In this document: positions 34,501 to 38,281 of the stretch, piece by piece
Layout of the letters: every line of letters starts with the position of its first letter
Position numbering within the stretch: position 1 is the stretch's first letter
Assembly (NCBI RefSeq): GCF_963678635.1
Contig: NC_087066.1
Span: 65,044,282-65,108,281, forward strand
Source: Symsagittifera roscoffensis
Lineage: Eukaryota; Xenacoelomorpha; Acoela; Convolutidae
Direction: 5' to 3'
Length of the DNA: 64,000 bases
Translations under genes and position numbers: made by a program
The notes under the pieces: model-generated
Seen by the model: only the letters and a program-made list of their open reading frames with translations
What the model was told of the DNA's origin: nothing
The model's database searches: none

Positions 34501-37274
34501 AAAGCACGGGGACTGTTCTCATGCTGGAAGGACCGAATGCTTGAAAAATTTCAACCAATCAAAATCGCTAAGCGTTCGCTTATTGCCTTTCTCACAAAAT
34601 CGAAGTCAGTATTAACAGAAAATGTTTTAAATCAGCGGAAAGATTTGCTGTACAATTCGTGCAGATGTAATAAGTTTTGTTTTTTGATTTTCCATTTTTC
34701 GTAAATCAGTATCCTTGAAATATCAAATTTGTTCCAATCCGCCTTCGATCCGGCAATTTTTGAAAACTCATCTGCTTATTATCTAATCGGTCAATATTAA
34801 CACTAATGGCCTGAATTTATTTGCTTACTTTGAGATTGGGACTAGGAAATTAGACGACAAGCAAATTAGACGATCGTAAAGAAAAGGAATTTACGGACAA
34901 CCAGTATTTACTCAGCCAAAGGTTAATTTAAGTCTGTAAGCAAAATTCACGCAATTTGCACGCATGTTATTGTCTAAATTGGACAACCAGTACTTACTCT
35001 GCTAAAAGATCATTTAAGTCTGTAAACAAGTTTTACGCAATTTGCACGCAAGTTATTGTCTAAATTCCGTTATTTTCTGACCGTCTAATTTCCTGTCGTC
35101 TAAGTTCCTAAGCCCCCTTTGAGATTTTTATGATTAATTTTGAGATTTTGAATACTCAATTCTGATTGGCTGAAAATAAGTTAAAATAATTTTTAAGCAT
35201 TCGGTCCCTCCAGCATGAGGGACGCCACCGCAAAACACAGATTTACGCGCTCAATGACCCTCGTGTCGCATGTTTGCGCAGCGGAGCAAGCGATCGCTAA
35301 TCGCCAATGCCGCGTTTGAAGTTGCGTTTTCACTGTTTTACTGTTTTGAGTCTGCTAAAAAACCGGTCTGCTAAAAAACTGGCCTGCTAAAATACCTAGC
35401 ACCGAATTAAGGGACAGTCGGAACATTCAGGGCTTTGCCCTGATATACGAGCAGTCTTGTCTATGGCTTTAATTTTCCCTTGAACTTGAATTTTTAGACT
35501 ATTCAATGGCATCGATATGTCTCATGTTTCAATAAACAGCGCAATAATCGAAGGATGACGCTTTGTTTTTCAAATCGACACGGCGGCTGCATTTTACTTT
35601 GAAAACAACGTCAGTTATTCTAAATTAGCAAAGAGAGAACATAAATGGCACTTTGAAGCGTCGAGGAAATCTATCGCTTGCTGAGACCTTCTTGTCATTA
35701 CTCAGCAGTAAACGGTACACAAAGACTCCCACTGACTAATTGCTGTTCAATTTGTCAAGATTTTAATTTTAATCACATACTTGACTAAATATTCACAAAT
35801 TTATCTACACGAGCAGATTAGCTTAACAGTTTTCGAAGAGCTTGAGTTGCGTTTAGAAGGTGTTTTTTGAAAAGTGAAGCGTCGTTTATCATAATATTAG
35901 CAAATGCGCCAGACAGAAAAAGAACATGAAAAGTCACTGTAAAATACCAGCTATAAATGGAGCCATCATTGTTCACGCAAAATGTATCGGACAACACAAA
36001 TTAGTTATTCCAAAAATAACATGCGTCTTATATCACTGTCACCTTGAAAAAAAATCTAAGTGGCCAGTGGCGTGCACAGAAATTTTTCTAGGTGGGGGCG
36101 GTTTTTCGAAAAATTTTGTCACCTTTTTTAGGTAGACTAATTTGATTTTCCGAGCTCTCCTAAAATAGTATAGTATAAGGACCATAGTTTTTGAAAAACA
36201 GGCAAAAAAGGCGTTTTTAGGCACTTTTTGGAAAATGTTTACCAAAAATGGTGGTTTTTTTTGCGCGCTCTCCTCTTTAAATTAGTCATATTGGCGCCAA
36301 AGGCGCCTTTAGAAAAATTTTGAAGTTGTTCACCGAAAAATGGATGCCATAAAGTTGTACCAAAGGGGGACCCTTTGGAAAATTTTGGCAGCCAGAATTG
36401 AGGGCACCGAAACCCCCCCCCCCCCTCGGCACGCTACTGTAAGTGGCCGATATCTTGTGTTGGCAAGCGGATTTACTTAACAATAACCCCGCTATGGTAT
36501 CTACTTGAAAATCTCCACCCCTATGAATAAATACAGTTAATTAGCGCTAGAGCTTTGTATTGAGAATTAGAATTTTGCAGCATTCTGACTTAATCTACTT
36601 AACAACCCCCCTTTTTTTCTGAAAGGGGGGAGGGGGAGATTGTTAGATAGATCTGGCAAAGCTTAAGCTTATCCCGAGAAAGCTGAGTGTTGGCTCAATT
36701 TGAAATAGTTTAATTGGTCGCAATTCAATAAAATGCAGGAAAATAAAATTCATTGGTCGCTAGAAATTTTAAGTGCTCTCAGCTTCATTCAAATTTTTGA
36801 CAAAATCGAAAACTAAGATGTTTTTTTTTCAGAACAAGCTACGCGCCCCTGCAAAGTGCAGCATTGAGCAATAGAGAAATGGGTCCGGGTCAATACATAC
36901 CCCTAAGTGCCTACTACCCGGCAGGACTAGACCTCCACAACCAACAAACGTCACCAAACCAAACCCACCTCTCAACTCTCAAACCCGGTGGGGAAGGGAA
37001 GCCCCTCAGACGAGCCAGAGTAACACCAAACGCCACAGTAGAAGAATGGCTCGTCAGCTTGAAACTAGGACAGTACACTAATCTGTTCTACTCGAGGAAT
37101 TTGGTGTACGTCAAGGACCTCTTTGGCTCCACTCTGAGTTCGCTAGAACTGCTCGGAATTGGCTCGGCCAAACACCGAAAACGAATGGTAAACAGTCTTC
37201 GTGATTTGATCAATGGGTCGACGAAATCCACCGTCGACAAAAAGAAACAGAGTGCCGTACATATTATCATTTAA
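1442..37274 (+). CDS. Eph: Eph receptor, predicted pseudokinase (17 exons, 1113 aa)
   Basis: This is an ephrin receptor, a single-pass plasma-membrane protein for contact-dependent signalling. Exons: 1442-1532, 7281-7360, 8173-8309, 10058-10310, 11788-12058, 15436-15610, 16407-16535, 16899-17068, 25856-26047, 26679-26762, 27157-27405, 28417-28563, 30528-30892, 32464-32610, 32930-33115, 33283-33506, 36833-37274. All introns are GT-AG, all phases agree and the sum is 3342 nt. Predicted order: signal peptide (1 to about 27), ephrin-binding domain (about 31-206), Cys-rich region (about 207-335), FN3 (336-435), FN3 (436-527), TM (about 538-562), juxtamembrane, kinase-like domain (about 655-955), SAM (about 1034-1095), tail ending HIII. 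Length is slightly above the usual 950-1050. Catalytic motifs are lost: HKV at 780-782 and GFE at 800-802. Family assignment is firm. Exact splice choice is least sure at exons 9, 10 and 11, and the lack of activity is inferred. Confidence 0.93.
2234..2632. repeat. Fold-back element filled with a GGTCGAGCACGGTCGAAACATAC minisatellite
   Basis: The ends are inverted repeats: CCGGGTC..TACTCACTTTATGTTTCGAAAC on the left, and GTCGAAACATAAAGTGAGCAACTCGACCCGGG on the right. Between them are many degenerate copies of a roughly 23-bp unit, GGTCGAGCACGGTCGAAACATAC. The 87-codon ORF inside is a by-product of the repeat. Probably a non-autonomous DNA element with an internally amplified subterminal repeat. 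Confidence 0.8.
2774..3213. mobile_element. MITE with 9-bp target-site duplication (copy 1)
   Basis: The element is 440 bp and flanked by perfect direct repeats ATAGTAATC (2765-2773 and 3214-3222). The terminal inverted repeats start GGGGCCTAGGAAGTTAGACG and, read from the other end, GGGGGTTGCGAAAGTAGACG, and continue with CAAATTARACG. A second copy at 34838-35117 also has a 9-bp duplication, which points to a Mutator-like (or other 9-bp TSD) transposase having moved it. No ORF inside. Confidence 0.85.
3389..3565. mobile_element. Short TIR element (possible MITE)
   Basis: CTTTCGTTCAGATCCTCTCGTCACACCA on the left is matched in reverse complement by TCGTGTGATGAGGTGATCTGAAAG on the right. Related fragments with TTATCACACCACG and GGTCGGAACATTCTGTGCTA occur near 18280, 26230-26300 and 40970-41010, so it belongs to a family. 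I found no clear target-site duplication. Confidence 0.55.
7281..7360 (+). CDS. Eph: Eph exon 2: start of ephrin-binding domain
   Basis: 80 nt, phase 1 in and phase 0 out. The peptide begins EFILDTKELPPRW, the counterpart of the Eph EVxLLDT opening strand. It ends KTRNG before donor GTAGAC, so that NG joins the W of exon 3, just as Ephs read NGW there. Exon 2 of vertebrate Ephs is similarly short (about 65 bp). Reading on past 7360 would meet a TAG within 39 nt. Confidence 0.85.
7869..7930. other. Imperfect hairpin in Eph intron 2
   Basis: AGTAATAAAGCTCCGTAATTT (7869-7889) pairs with AAATTACGGAGCATTACT (7913-7930): 12 plus 6 base pairs with a 3-nt bulge around a 23-nt loop. The overall size of about 62 nt is near that of a miRNA precursor. 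The rest of intron 2 (7361-8172) shows nothing else notable. Confidence 0.5.
8173..8309 (+). CDS. Eph: Eph exon 3: ephrin-binding domain, core strands
   Basis: 137 nt, acceptor TTGTGTTTTAG and donor GTAAGT, phase 0 in and phase 2 out. Landmarks are the opening W58 (Eph NGW), YEVC at 71-74 (Eph YQVC, the first disulfide cysteine), DNLLESSYI (Eph NNWLLTSWI) and QITLKI leading into the RDC strand of exon 4. It lacks an ATG and is only 45 codons, so ORF scanning misses it. It completes the ligand-binding domain and both flanking phases fit. Confidence 0.88.
8310..10057. other. Eph intron 3, nothing recognised
   Basis: 1.75 kb of AT-rich intron between GTAAGT and TACGTTTTAG. I see no coding exon or clear repeat in it. 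A + strand ORF at 8724-8981 is open but has no recognisable motif or splice context. Confidence 0.6.
10058..10310 (+). CDS. Eph: Eph exon 4: ephrin-binding domain, second half
   Basis: 253 nt, phase 2 in and phase 0 out. It begins FLQSDC (Eph FTLRDC; C109), then SEC (C118), the expected disulfide partner. It continues with a VIRDNEY/GKVLNIAT segment that corresponds to the Eph KIDTIAAD region, and ends RKGVYIAFR, matching the family's KGFYLAFQ. Donor GTTAGA. An ATG-initiated reading of this stretch starting upstream in the intron is artefactual. Confidence 0.92.
10606..10836 (-). pseudogene. Coding-like minus-strand fragment, possibly a transposon remnant
   Basis: A 76-codon open frame with balanced codon use and a non-repetitive peptide (motifs RRLCGAHFEDVPVLPSG and LRKLLVQYYEDF) lies antisense inside Eph intron 4. 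A decayed relative appears near 38290-38460, also minus strand, sharing GAGCACTGGTACAT and a VPVL peptide. I do not recognise the family. It may be a fragment of a mobile-element protein, or chance. Confidence 0.3.
11205..11670. repeat. Interspersed repeat R (TGTGCTCGGTGTRG ... TTTAAGGG type)
   Basis: Diagnostic parts are a GTTTGTGCTCGGTGTAGC start, a stretch like AGACAAATATCGACTTCTTAACTATCC, a GATCATTTTTCGGGAAGTTGCGAGGG segment, an AACGCGCGAT-type segment and a terminal CTTTAAGGG. Other copies or fragments: 12190-12610, 22470-23650 (fold-back pair), 24920-24985, 33790-34290 plus 35404-35470, 48540-48720, 50270-50720, 51575-51910 and 52115-52165. No protein-coding content seen. Confidence 0.65.
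11788..12058 (+). CDS. Eph: Eph exon 5: end of ligand domain and Cys-rich region
   Basis: 271 nt, phase 0 in and phase 1 out. DKGSC (C192; Eph DVGAC) and YVC (C205; Eph YKKC) close the ligand-binding domain. Then come SCVEHASS and PPKCSCDAGFEP, the counterpart of the Eph SCV...GKCMCKAGYEE cysteine-rich region. Acceptor CTTTCAG, donor GTTAGC. Confidence 0.93.
12059..15435. other. Eph intron 5, mostly featureless
   Basis: 3.4 kb. A copy of interspersed repeat R lies at about 12190-12610, ending AAAGGGCAGTCAGAACATTCAGG. Beyond it I see no exon and no clear repeat. Small ORFs at 13494-13718 and 14485-14697 (minus) have no supporting context. Confidence 0.6.
15436..15610 (+). CDS. Eph: Eph exon 6: EGF-like cysteine-rich module
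   Basis: 175 nt, phase 1 in and phase 2 out. The peptide starts ACPIGMYK (Eph ACPPGFFK), passes CAKCPRNSHATREGS (Eph CSKCPPHSYTHEEAS) and SCRCADGYYRA (Eph SCVCEKDYFRR), and ends MCLRPPLGPG (Eph ACTRPPSAPR). The cysteine spacing matches the Eph EGF-like module throughout. Donor GTAAGT. Confidence 0.96.
15990..16347 (+). repeat. Poly(G)/poly(C) interspersed repeat in Eph intron 6
   Basis: Order: ATATCCATTTTTGGCTGACGGACCC, the palindrome AAAGGCGCCTTTGGCGCC, a run of 19 G (16083-16101), GAGCGCGCGCCG, GTGCCTAAAACGCC, AACAGGGTCTTTGTAGTGC, GTCGACCTAAAAAA, AAATCCGC, a run of 21 C (16300-16320), then CTCGAGAAAATCCTAGATCCGCCCC. Copies: about 19440-19765, 36065-36430 (inverted) and 47855-48170. Fragments lie at about 26075-26110 and 45840-45895. 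Homopolymer lengths are likely unreliable in the assembly. Confidence 0.8.
16407..16535 (+). CDS. Eph: Eph exon 7: fibronectin III domain 1, first half
   Basis: 129 nt, phase 2 in and phase 2 out. The peptide NLEAEVVNNDVVLKWRDSS has the FN3 B-strand pattern with its conserved tryptophan (Eph NETSVFLEW), followed by FFVVQCDLC (Eph YYIACKKC). The exon begins only 60 bp after the poly(C) repeat. Acceptor TTTTCAG, donor GTTAGA. Confidence 0.93.
16899..17068 (+). CDS. Eph: Eph exon 8: fibronectin III domain 1, second half
   Basis: 170 nt, phase 2 in and phase 1 out. YTLFDLRPMTQHLARVYAEN is the FN3 E-F region (Eph MMVDLLAHTNYTFEIEAVN), and AEVTFTTGQK ends the domain (Eph VSVNVTTNQ). Acceptor GGGTTCAG, donor GTAAGA. 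The intron between exons 7 and 8 (16536-16898) holds nothing notable. Confidence 0.93.
22470..23650. repeat. Fold-back pair of repeat R in Eph intron 8
   Basis: The left arm runs from AAGACTGCTCGTATCAGGG through GCGCGTTAATTG to CGAGCACAAATATTCCGTTAC. The right arm repeats this in reverse complement from CAGAATATTTGTGCTCGAGG through GCGCGATATATTTCGCG to near 23640. The arms are roughly 500 bp and diverged, meeting around 23090-23230. No coding potential seen. Confidence 0.65.
23820..23877 (+). other. tRNA-like B-box segment (SINE or tRNA relic)
   Basis: AGGTCCTAGGTTCGAATCTGACAAGGACCT contains a GGTTCGAATC B-box inside a short inverted repeat (AGGTCC/GGACCT). I could not fold a full cloverleaf or find a good A-box upstream, so it is not called a tRNA gene. 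A second such site (GTCGTTCGAATCCCGGAG) lies at about 38544-38568. Confidence 0.3.
25856..26047 (+). CDS. Eph: Eph exon 9: fibronectin III domain 2, first part
   Basis: 192 nt, phase 1 in and phase 1 out. INNLEAETVEGSDKLLLTWRL gives the FN3 B strand with its tryptophan (Eph NSISLSW), then FNIHVYRED and TQYQLS. The chosen donor is CAT|GTAAGA at 26048. It restores a proper FN3 turn (YQLS-[C or LG]-QPGSYF) with exon 10. Reading on is possible for 34 more codons but runs into a poly(G) repeat and would end at a TAA near 26146. Confidence 0.85.
26048..26678. other. Eph intron 9 with a poly(G) repeat next to the donor
   Basis: The intron begins GTAAGA. Thirty bases later comes GGGGCGGATTTACG followed by a run of 17 G, a truncated end of the poly(G)/poly(C) family. 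It also holds a TTATCACACCACG / GGTCGGAACATTCTGTGCTAC repeat fragment (26230-26320) and CAGTCGGAACATTCAGGACG near 26390. Confidence 0.65.
26679..26762 (+). CDS. Eph: Eph exon 10: fibronectin III domain 2, last strands
   Basis: 84 nt (or 81), phase 1 in and phase 1 out. QPGSYFLKVCLEDDRICSAKL is the FN3 PxxxYxFxVxA strand. The acceptor is a tandem TAGTAG: use of the first AG gives LGQPGSY, the second CQPGSY, and both stay in frame. Donor GTGAGC. The exon is only 27 codons and has no ATG. Confidence 0.85.
27157..27405 (+). CDS. Eph: Eph exon 11: transmembrane helix and proximal cytoplasmic segment
   Basis: 249 nt, phase 1 in and phase 1 out. After DTVELLEPR comes a hydrophobic run of about 25 residues (IVLAASIIMAVILLVLMVLL and on to VSVW, roughly 538-562), then a CYKRSH stop-transfer sequence. 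The cytoplasmic part is H/N-rich. The donor GTGCGT after ACTGAAA is the only one nearby that preserves phase into exon 12. It is a weak match to consensus. Confidence 0.9.
27406..28416. other. Eph intron 11 with a 23-bp triplicated repeat
   Basis: Three tandem copies of GCGTGAAATCGTTTTTATGCAGA lie at 27488-27557 (the first slightly diverged, the last with extra T). Nothing else is recognised in the 1-kb intron. An ORF at 27766-27948 is unsupported. Confidence 0.65.
28417..28563 (+). CDS. Eph: Eph exon 12: juxtamembrane segment lacking both regulatory tyrosines
   Basis: 147 nt, phase 1 in and phase 1 out. FIEPSACDEP (622-631) aligns with the family's YIDPHTYEDP, followed by LLEFSREI (Eph VHEFAKEI). 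In active Ephs the two tyrosines of this motif are phosphorylated and release autoinhibition. Here they are F622 and C628. Acceptor TTTGTAG, donor GTAATT. Confidence 0.93.
28564..30527. other. Eph intron 12, nothing recognised
   Basis: 2 kb of AT-rich intron without a clear repeat or exon. A + strand ORF at 29921-30139 has no recognisable motif. Confidence 0.6.
30528..30892 (+). CDS. Eph: Eph exon 13: kinase-like N-lobe and alpha-E
   Basis: 365 nt, phase 1 in and phase 0 out. The glycine loop is eroded: PGGCFSNL stands where GAGEFGEV is expected. VIVK keeps the ATP-anchoring lysine (K690), and FFVEMSTLVQFYHPNV keeps the alpha-C glutamate (E706) and the HPN motif. LVHILRGIACGMQYLAELGY is alpha-E, nearly as in active Ephs. 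The exon ends VHK, so the HRD motif is split by the intron and begins HK. Reading past the donor GTCAGT into the intron stays open to 31126 but has intron-like composition. Confidence 0.95.
30893..32463. other. Eph intron 13 with a small direct repeat
   Basis: GACGGGGATCGGAAAGAAAAAA occurs at 30946-30967 and again 40 bp on, from 30986. AGAATTTGATCAA is duplicated near 31600-31630. The rest shows nothing I recognise. Confidence 0.6.
32464..32610 (+). CDS. Eph: Eph exon 14: degenerate catalytic loop and activation segment
   Basis: 147 nt, phase 0 both ends. It opens VLTCSN, completing HKVLTCSN where active Ephs read HRDLAARN: the catalytic Asp is V782 while Asn787 is kept. KISGFEM replaces KVSDFGL, so the Mg-binding Asp is G800 and the Gly is E802. 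The segment up to WMAPE (ending 830) has no tyrosine. Acceptor TGTTCAG, donor GTACAC. The frame is intact, so these are substitutions and not a broken gene. Confidence 0.95.
32930..33115 (+). CDS. Eph: Eph exon 15: kinase-like C-lobe, alpha-F, start of an inserted loop
   Basis: 186 nt, phase 0 both ends. SDVYSFGVLMYEVL is alpha-F with its conserved Asp (D842). SWDAM matches the Eph YWDMT. From about residue 868 the sequence becomes Q/N/S-rich (KAQNQQF, TDSTNGPN), the first half of an insertion. Donor GTAATC. The next intron is only 167 bp. Confidence 0.93.
33283..33506 (+). CDS. Eph: Eph exon 16: end of inserted loop and kinase-like C-terminus
   Basis: 224 nt, phase 0 in and phase 2 out. A Ser/Asn-rich stretch (SSNSSLSMSNGTSPSSG) completes the insertion. 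The canonical core resumes at CPQFLYDVIRHCL (Eph CPSALHQLMLDCW), then QRPSFAQLRETLEKVVRN, keeping the alpha-I arginine. Donor GTGAGT. The tryptophan usually following C in this region is L. Confidence 0.94.
34291..35403. mobile_element. Composite TIR element inserted in repeat R
   Basis: The 1113-bp insert is bounded by GAATTAAGGG on both sides (34281-34290 and 35404-35413), a likely target-site duplication of 8-10 bp. The ends carry TTTAGCAGACC and, inverted, GGTCTGCTAAAA and CTGGCCTGCTAAAA. Subterminal inverted segments share CTCATGCTGGARGGACCGAATGCTT. No ORF of note. An inverted, diverged copy occupies about 42340-43790. Confidence 0.75.
34838..35117. mobile_element. MITE with 9-bp target-site duplication (copy 2, nested)
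   Basis: 280 bp flanked by TTTGAGATT (34829-34837 and 35118-35126). The termini GGGACTAGGAAATTAGACGACAAGC and GTCGTCTAAGTTCCTAAGCCCCC are inverted repeats related to those of the copy at 2774. It contains an internal direct repeat of about 90 bp (GGACAACCAGTAYTTACTC, GCACGCAWGTTATTGTCTAAATT). Confidence 0.85.
36065..36430 (-). repeat. Poly(G)/poly(C) interspersed repeat, inverted copy
   Basis: It begins at the AGTGGCGTGCACAGAAATTTTTCTAGG end, then GGGGGCGG, TTTTTAGGTAGACTAATTTGATTTTCCGAGCTCTCC, CAGGCAAAAAAGGCGTTTTTAGGCAC, the palindromic GGCGCCAAAGGCGCC and a C-run ending near 36425. Same family as 15990-16347 but diverged. Confidence 0.7.
36833..37274 (+). CDS. Eph: Eph exon 17: linker, SAM domain and C-terminus
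   Basis: 442 nt including the TAA stop, phase 2 in. The first 65 residues are a Pro/Gln/Tyr-containing linker (QYIPLSAYYPAG), longer than usual. The SAM domain spans about 1034-1095: TVEEWLVSLKLGQYTNLF (Eph SVGEWLEAIKMGRYTEIF), then LELLGIGSAKHRKRMVNSL (Eph LRRLGVTLVGHQKKIMNSL). The tail is basic and ends SAVHIII, compatible with a hydrophobic PDZ ligand. Acceptor is a run of T then CAG. Confidence 0.95.
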
Positions 37275-37480
37275 AGCTAAAACTCAACAAAACTTGAAAG
37301 AAAAACTGAAAATCGAAAAAGATTTTTGTTTAAATTCGCAAAATAGATTTTGTTAATTTTGAATACAATTGTCATTATCAAAGCAAATTGTGCAGTTTAA
37401 GTGTTTCGTTTGAATTTTAGGTTTGATCATACTTAAAGTAAACTTATCTTTTCCAATAACTTATTTCTGCTCTTGCTTGC

Positions 37481-37486
37481 AATAAA
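37481..37486 (+). terminator. Candidate polyadenylation signal of the Eph gene
   Basis: AATAAA lies 207 bases after the stop codon and is followed within 30 bases by a GT-containing stretch. No earlier canonical AATAAA is seen after the stop, so the 3' UTR is predicted to be roughly 230 nt. Confidence 0.5.
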
Positions 37487-37676
37487 AGTCGTTGAAATGA
37501 GCCCCAGTCTTTGACGCAACTTGCTAGTTTACTTGTAAATTAAGCGATGAATATGTCTAGGAGCTATGGCTTCTTTCTACAGGCAAGTTTCGACGATCAG
37601 GATAAATTTTTTGGAATACAGATTTATCTTAGAAAAATTTTGTCGGAGAAATTCCATGACTGTTTTCTATGGTAGC

Positions 37677-38281
37677 ACAATTGGTAACAGGCGACATGTT
37701 GTAACAAGCATCAATTCGTAACAAGGTATTGGGAAGTAAAATAAGCTTGCTCCGCTGCGCTTACATCCGGCACGAGAGCAATATTGAGCGTGAATCAGTG
37801 TACCTCGCGTAATCTACTGATACGAATTGTCGTTTGCTACGAATTGTCGACTGTTACGAATTGTCGACTGTTACGAATTGTCGACTGTTACGAATGGTCG
37901 GCTCACTTTTTCTATGTTGCTCCAACTTTCGAAATAAAAATTTTATTACAAACTAAAAGGTTTTTTTTCCGTTTGAACAATTTTTGTTGATTGACATCTG
38001 TTGATCGAAAAAAACCTTTAGCGCGTCAAAAAGATTTAATTTCGAAAATTGGAGCAACATAGAAAACTGTGAGGCAACAATTCGTAGCAGGCGACAATTC
38101 GTAACAGTCACACTTCGTATCAAAGGCCAATTCGTATCAGTAGATTAAACGAGGAACACTGATTCAGACGCAATATTCTTCTCATGCTGTATGTAAGCGC
38201 AGGGGAGCAAGCGTATTTTAATTGCCAATGCCTTGTTAGGATTTGTCGCTTGTTACGAACTGTCACCTGTTACGAATTGTG
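37677..38281. mobile_element. Fold-back element with GTTACGAATTGTCG repeats
   Basis: The left arm begins CAATTGGTAACAGGCGACATG and the right arm ends CACCTGTTACGAATTGTG. Inner arms match through GCTTGCTCCGCTGCGCTTACAT / ATGTAAGCGCAGGGGAGCAAGC, TCAGTGTACCTCGCGTAATCTACTGATACGAATTG and its inverted counterpart, and CTATGTTGCTCCAACTTTCGAAA / TTTCGAAAATTGGAGCAACATAG. The left arm also carries a 15-16 bp tandem unit GTTACGAATTGTCGACT. A long hairpin transposon-like unit with no protein. Confidence 0.8.

Larger units (their letters stand above)
33507..36832. other. Eph intron 16 with nested mobile elements
   Basis: A copy of interspersed repeat R (from about 33790) is interrupted at 34291-35403 by a composite TIR element, itself carrying a nested MITE. 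R resumes at 35404 with ACAGTCGGAACATTCAGGGC. An inverted poly(G)/poly(C) repeat lies at 36065-36430. Near 36590-36650 an imperfect inverted pair (ATCTACTTAACAACCCCCC / GGGGGAGATTGTTAGATAGAT) is seen. Confidence 0.7.

Noticed and set aside
37830-37900. CRISPR-like direct repeats (GTTACGAATTGTCGACT)
   Set aside because: Units are contiguous without spacers, in a eukaryotic fold-back element.
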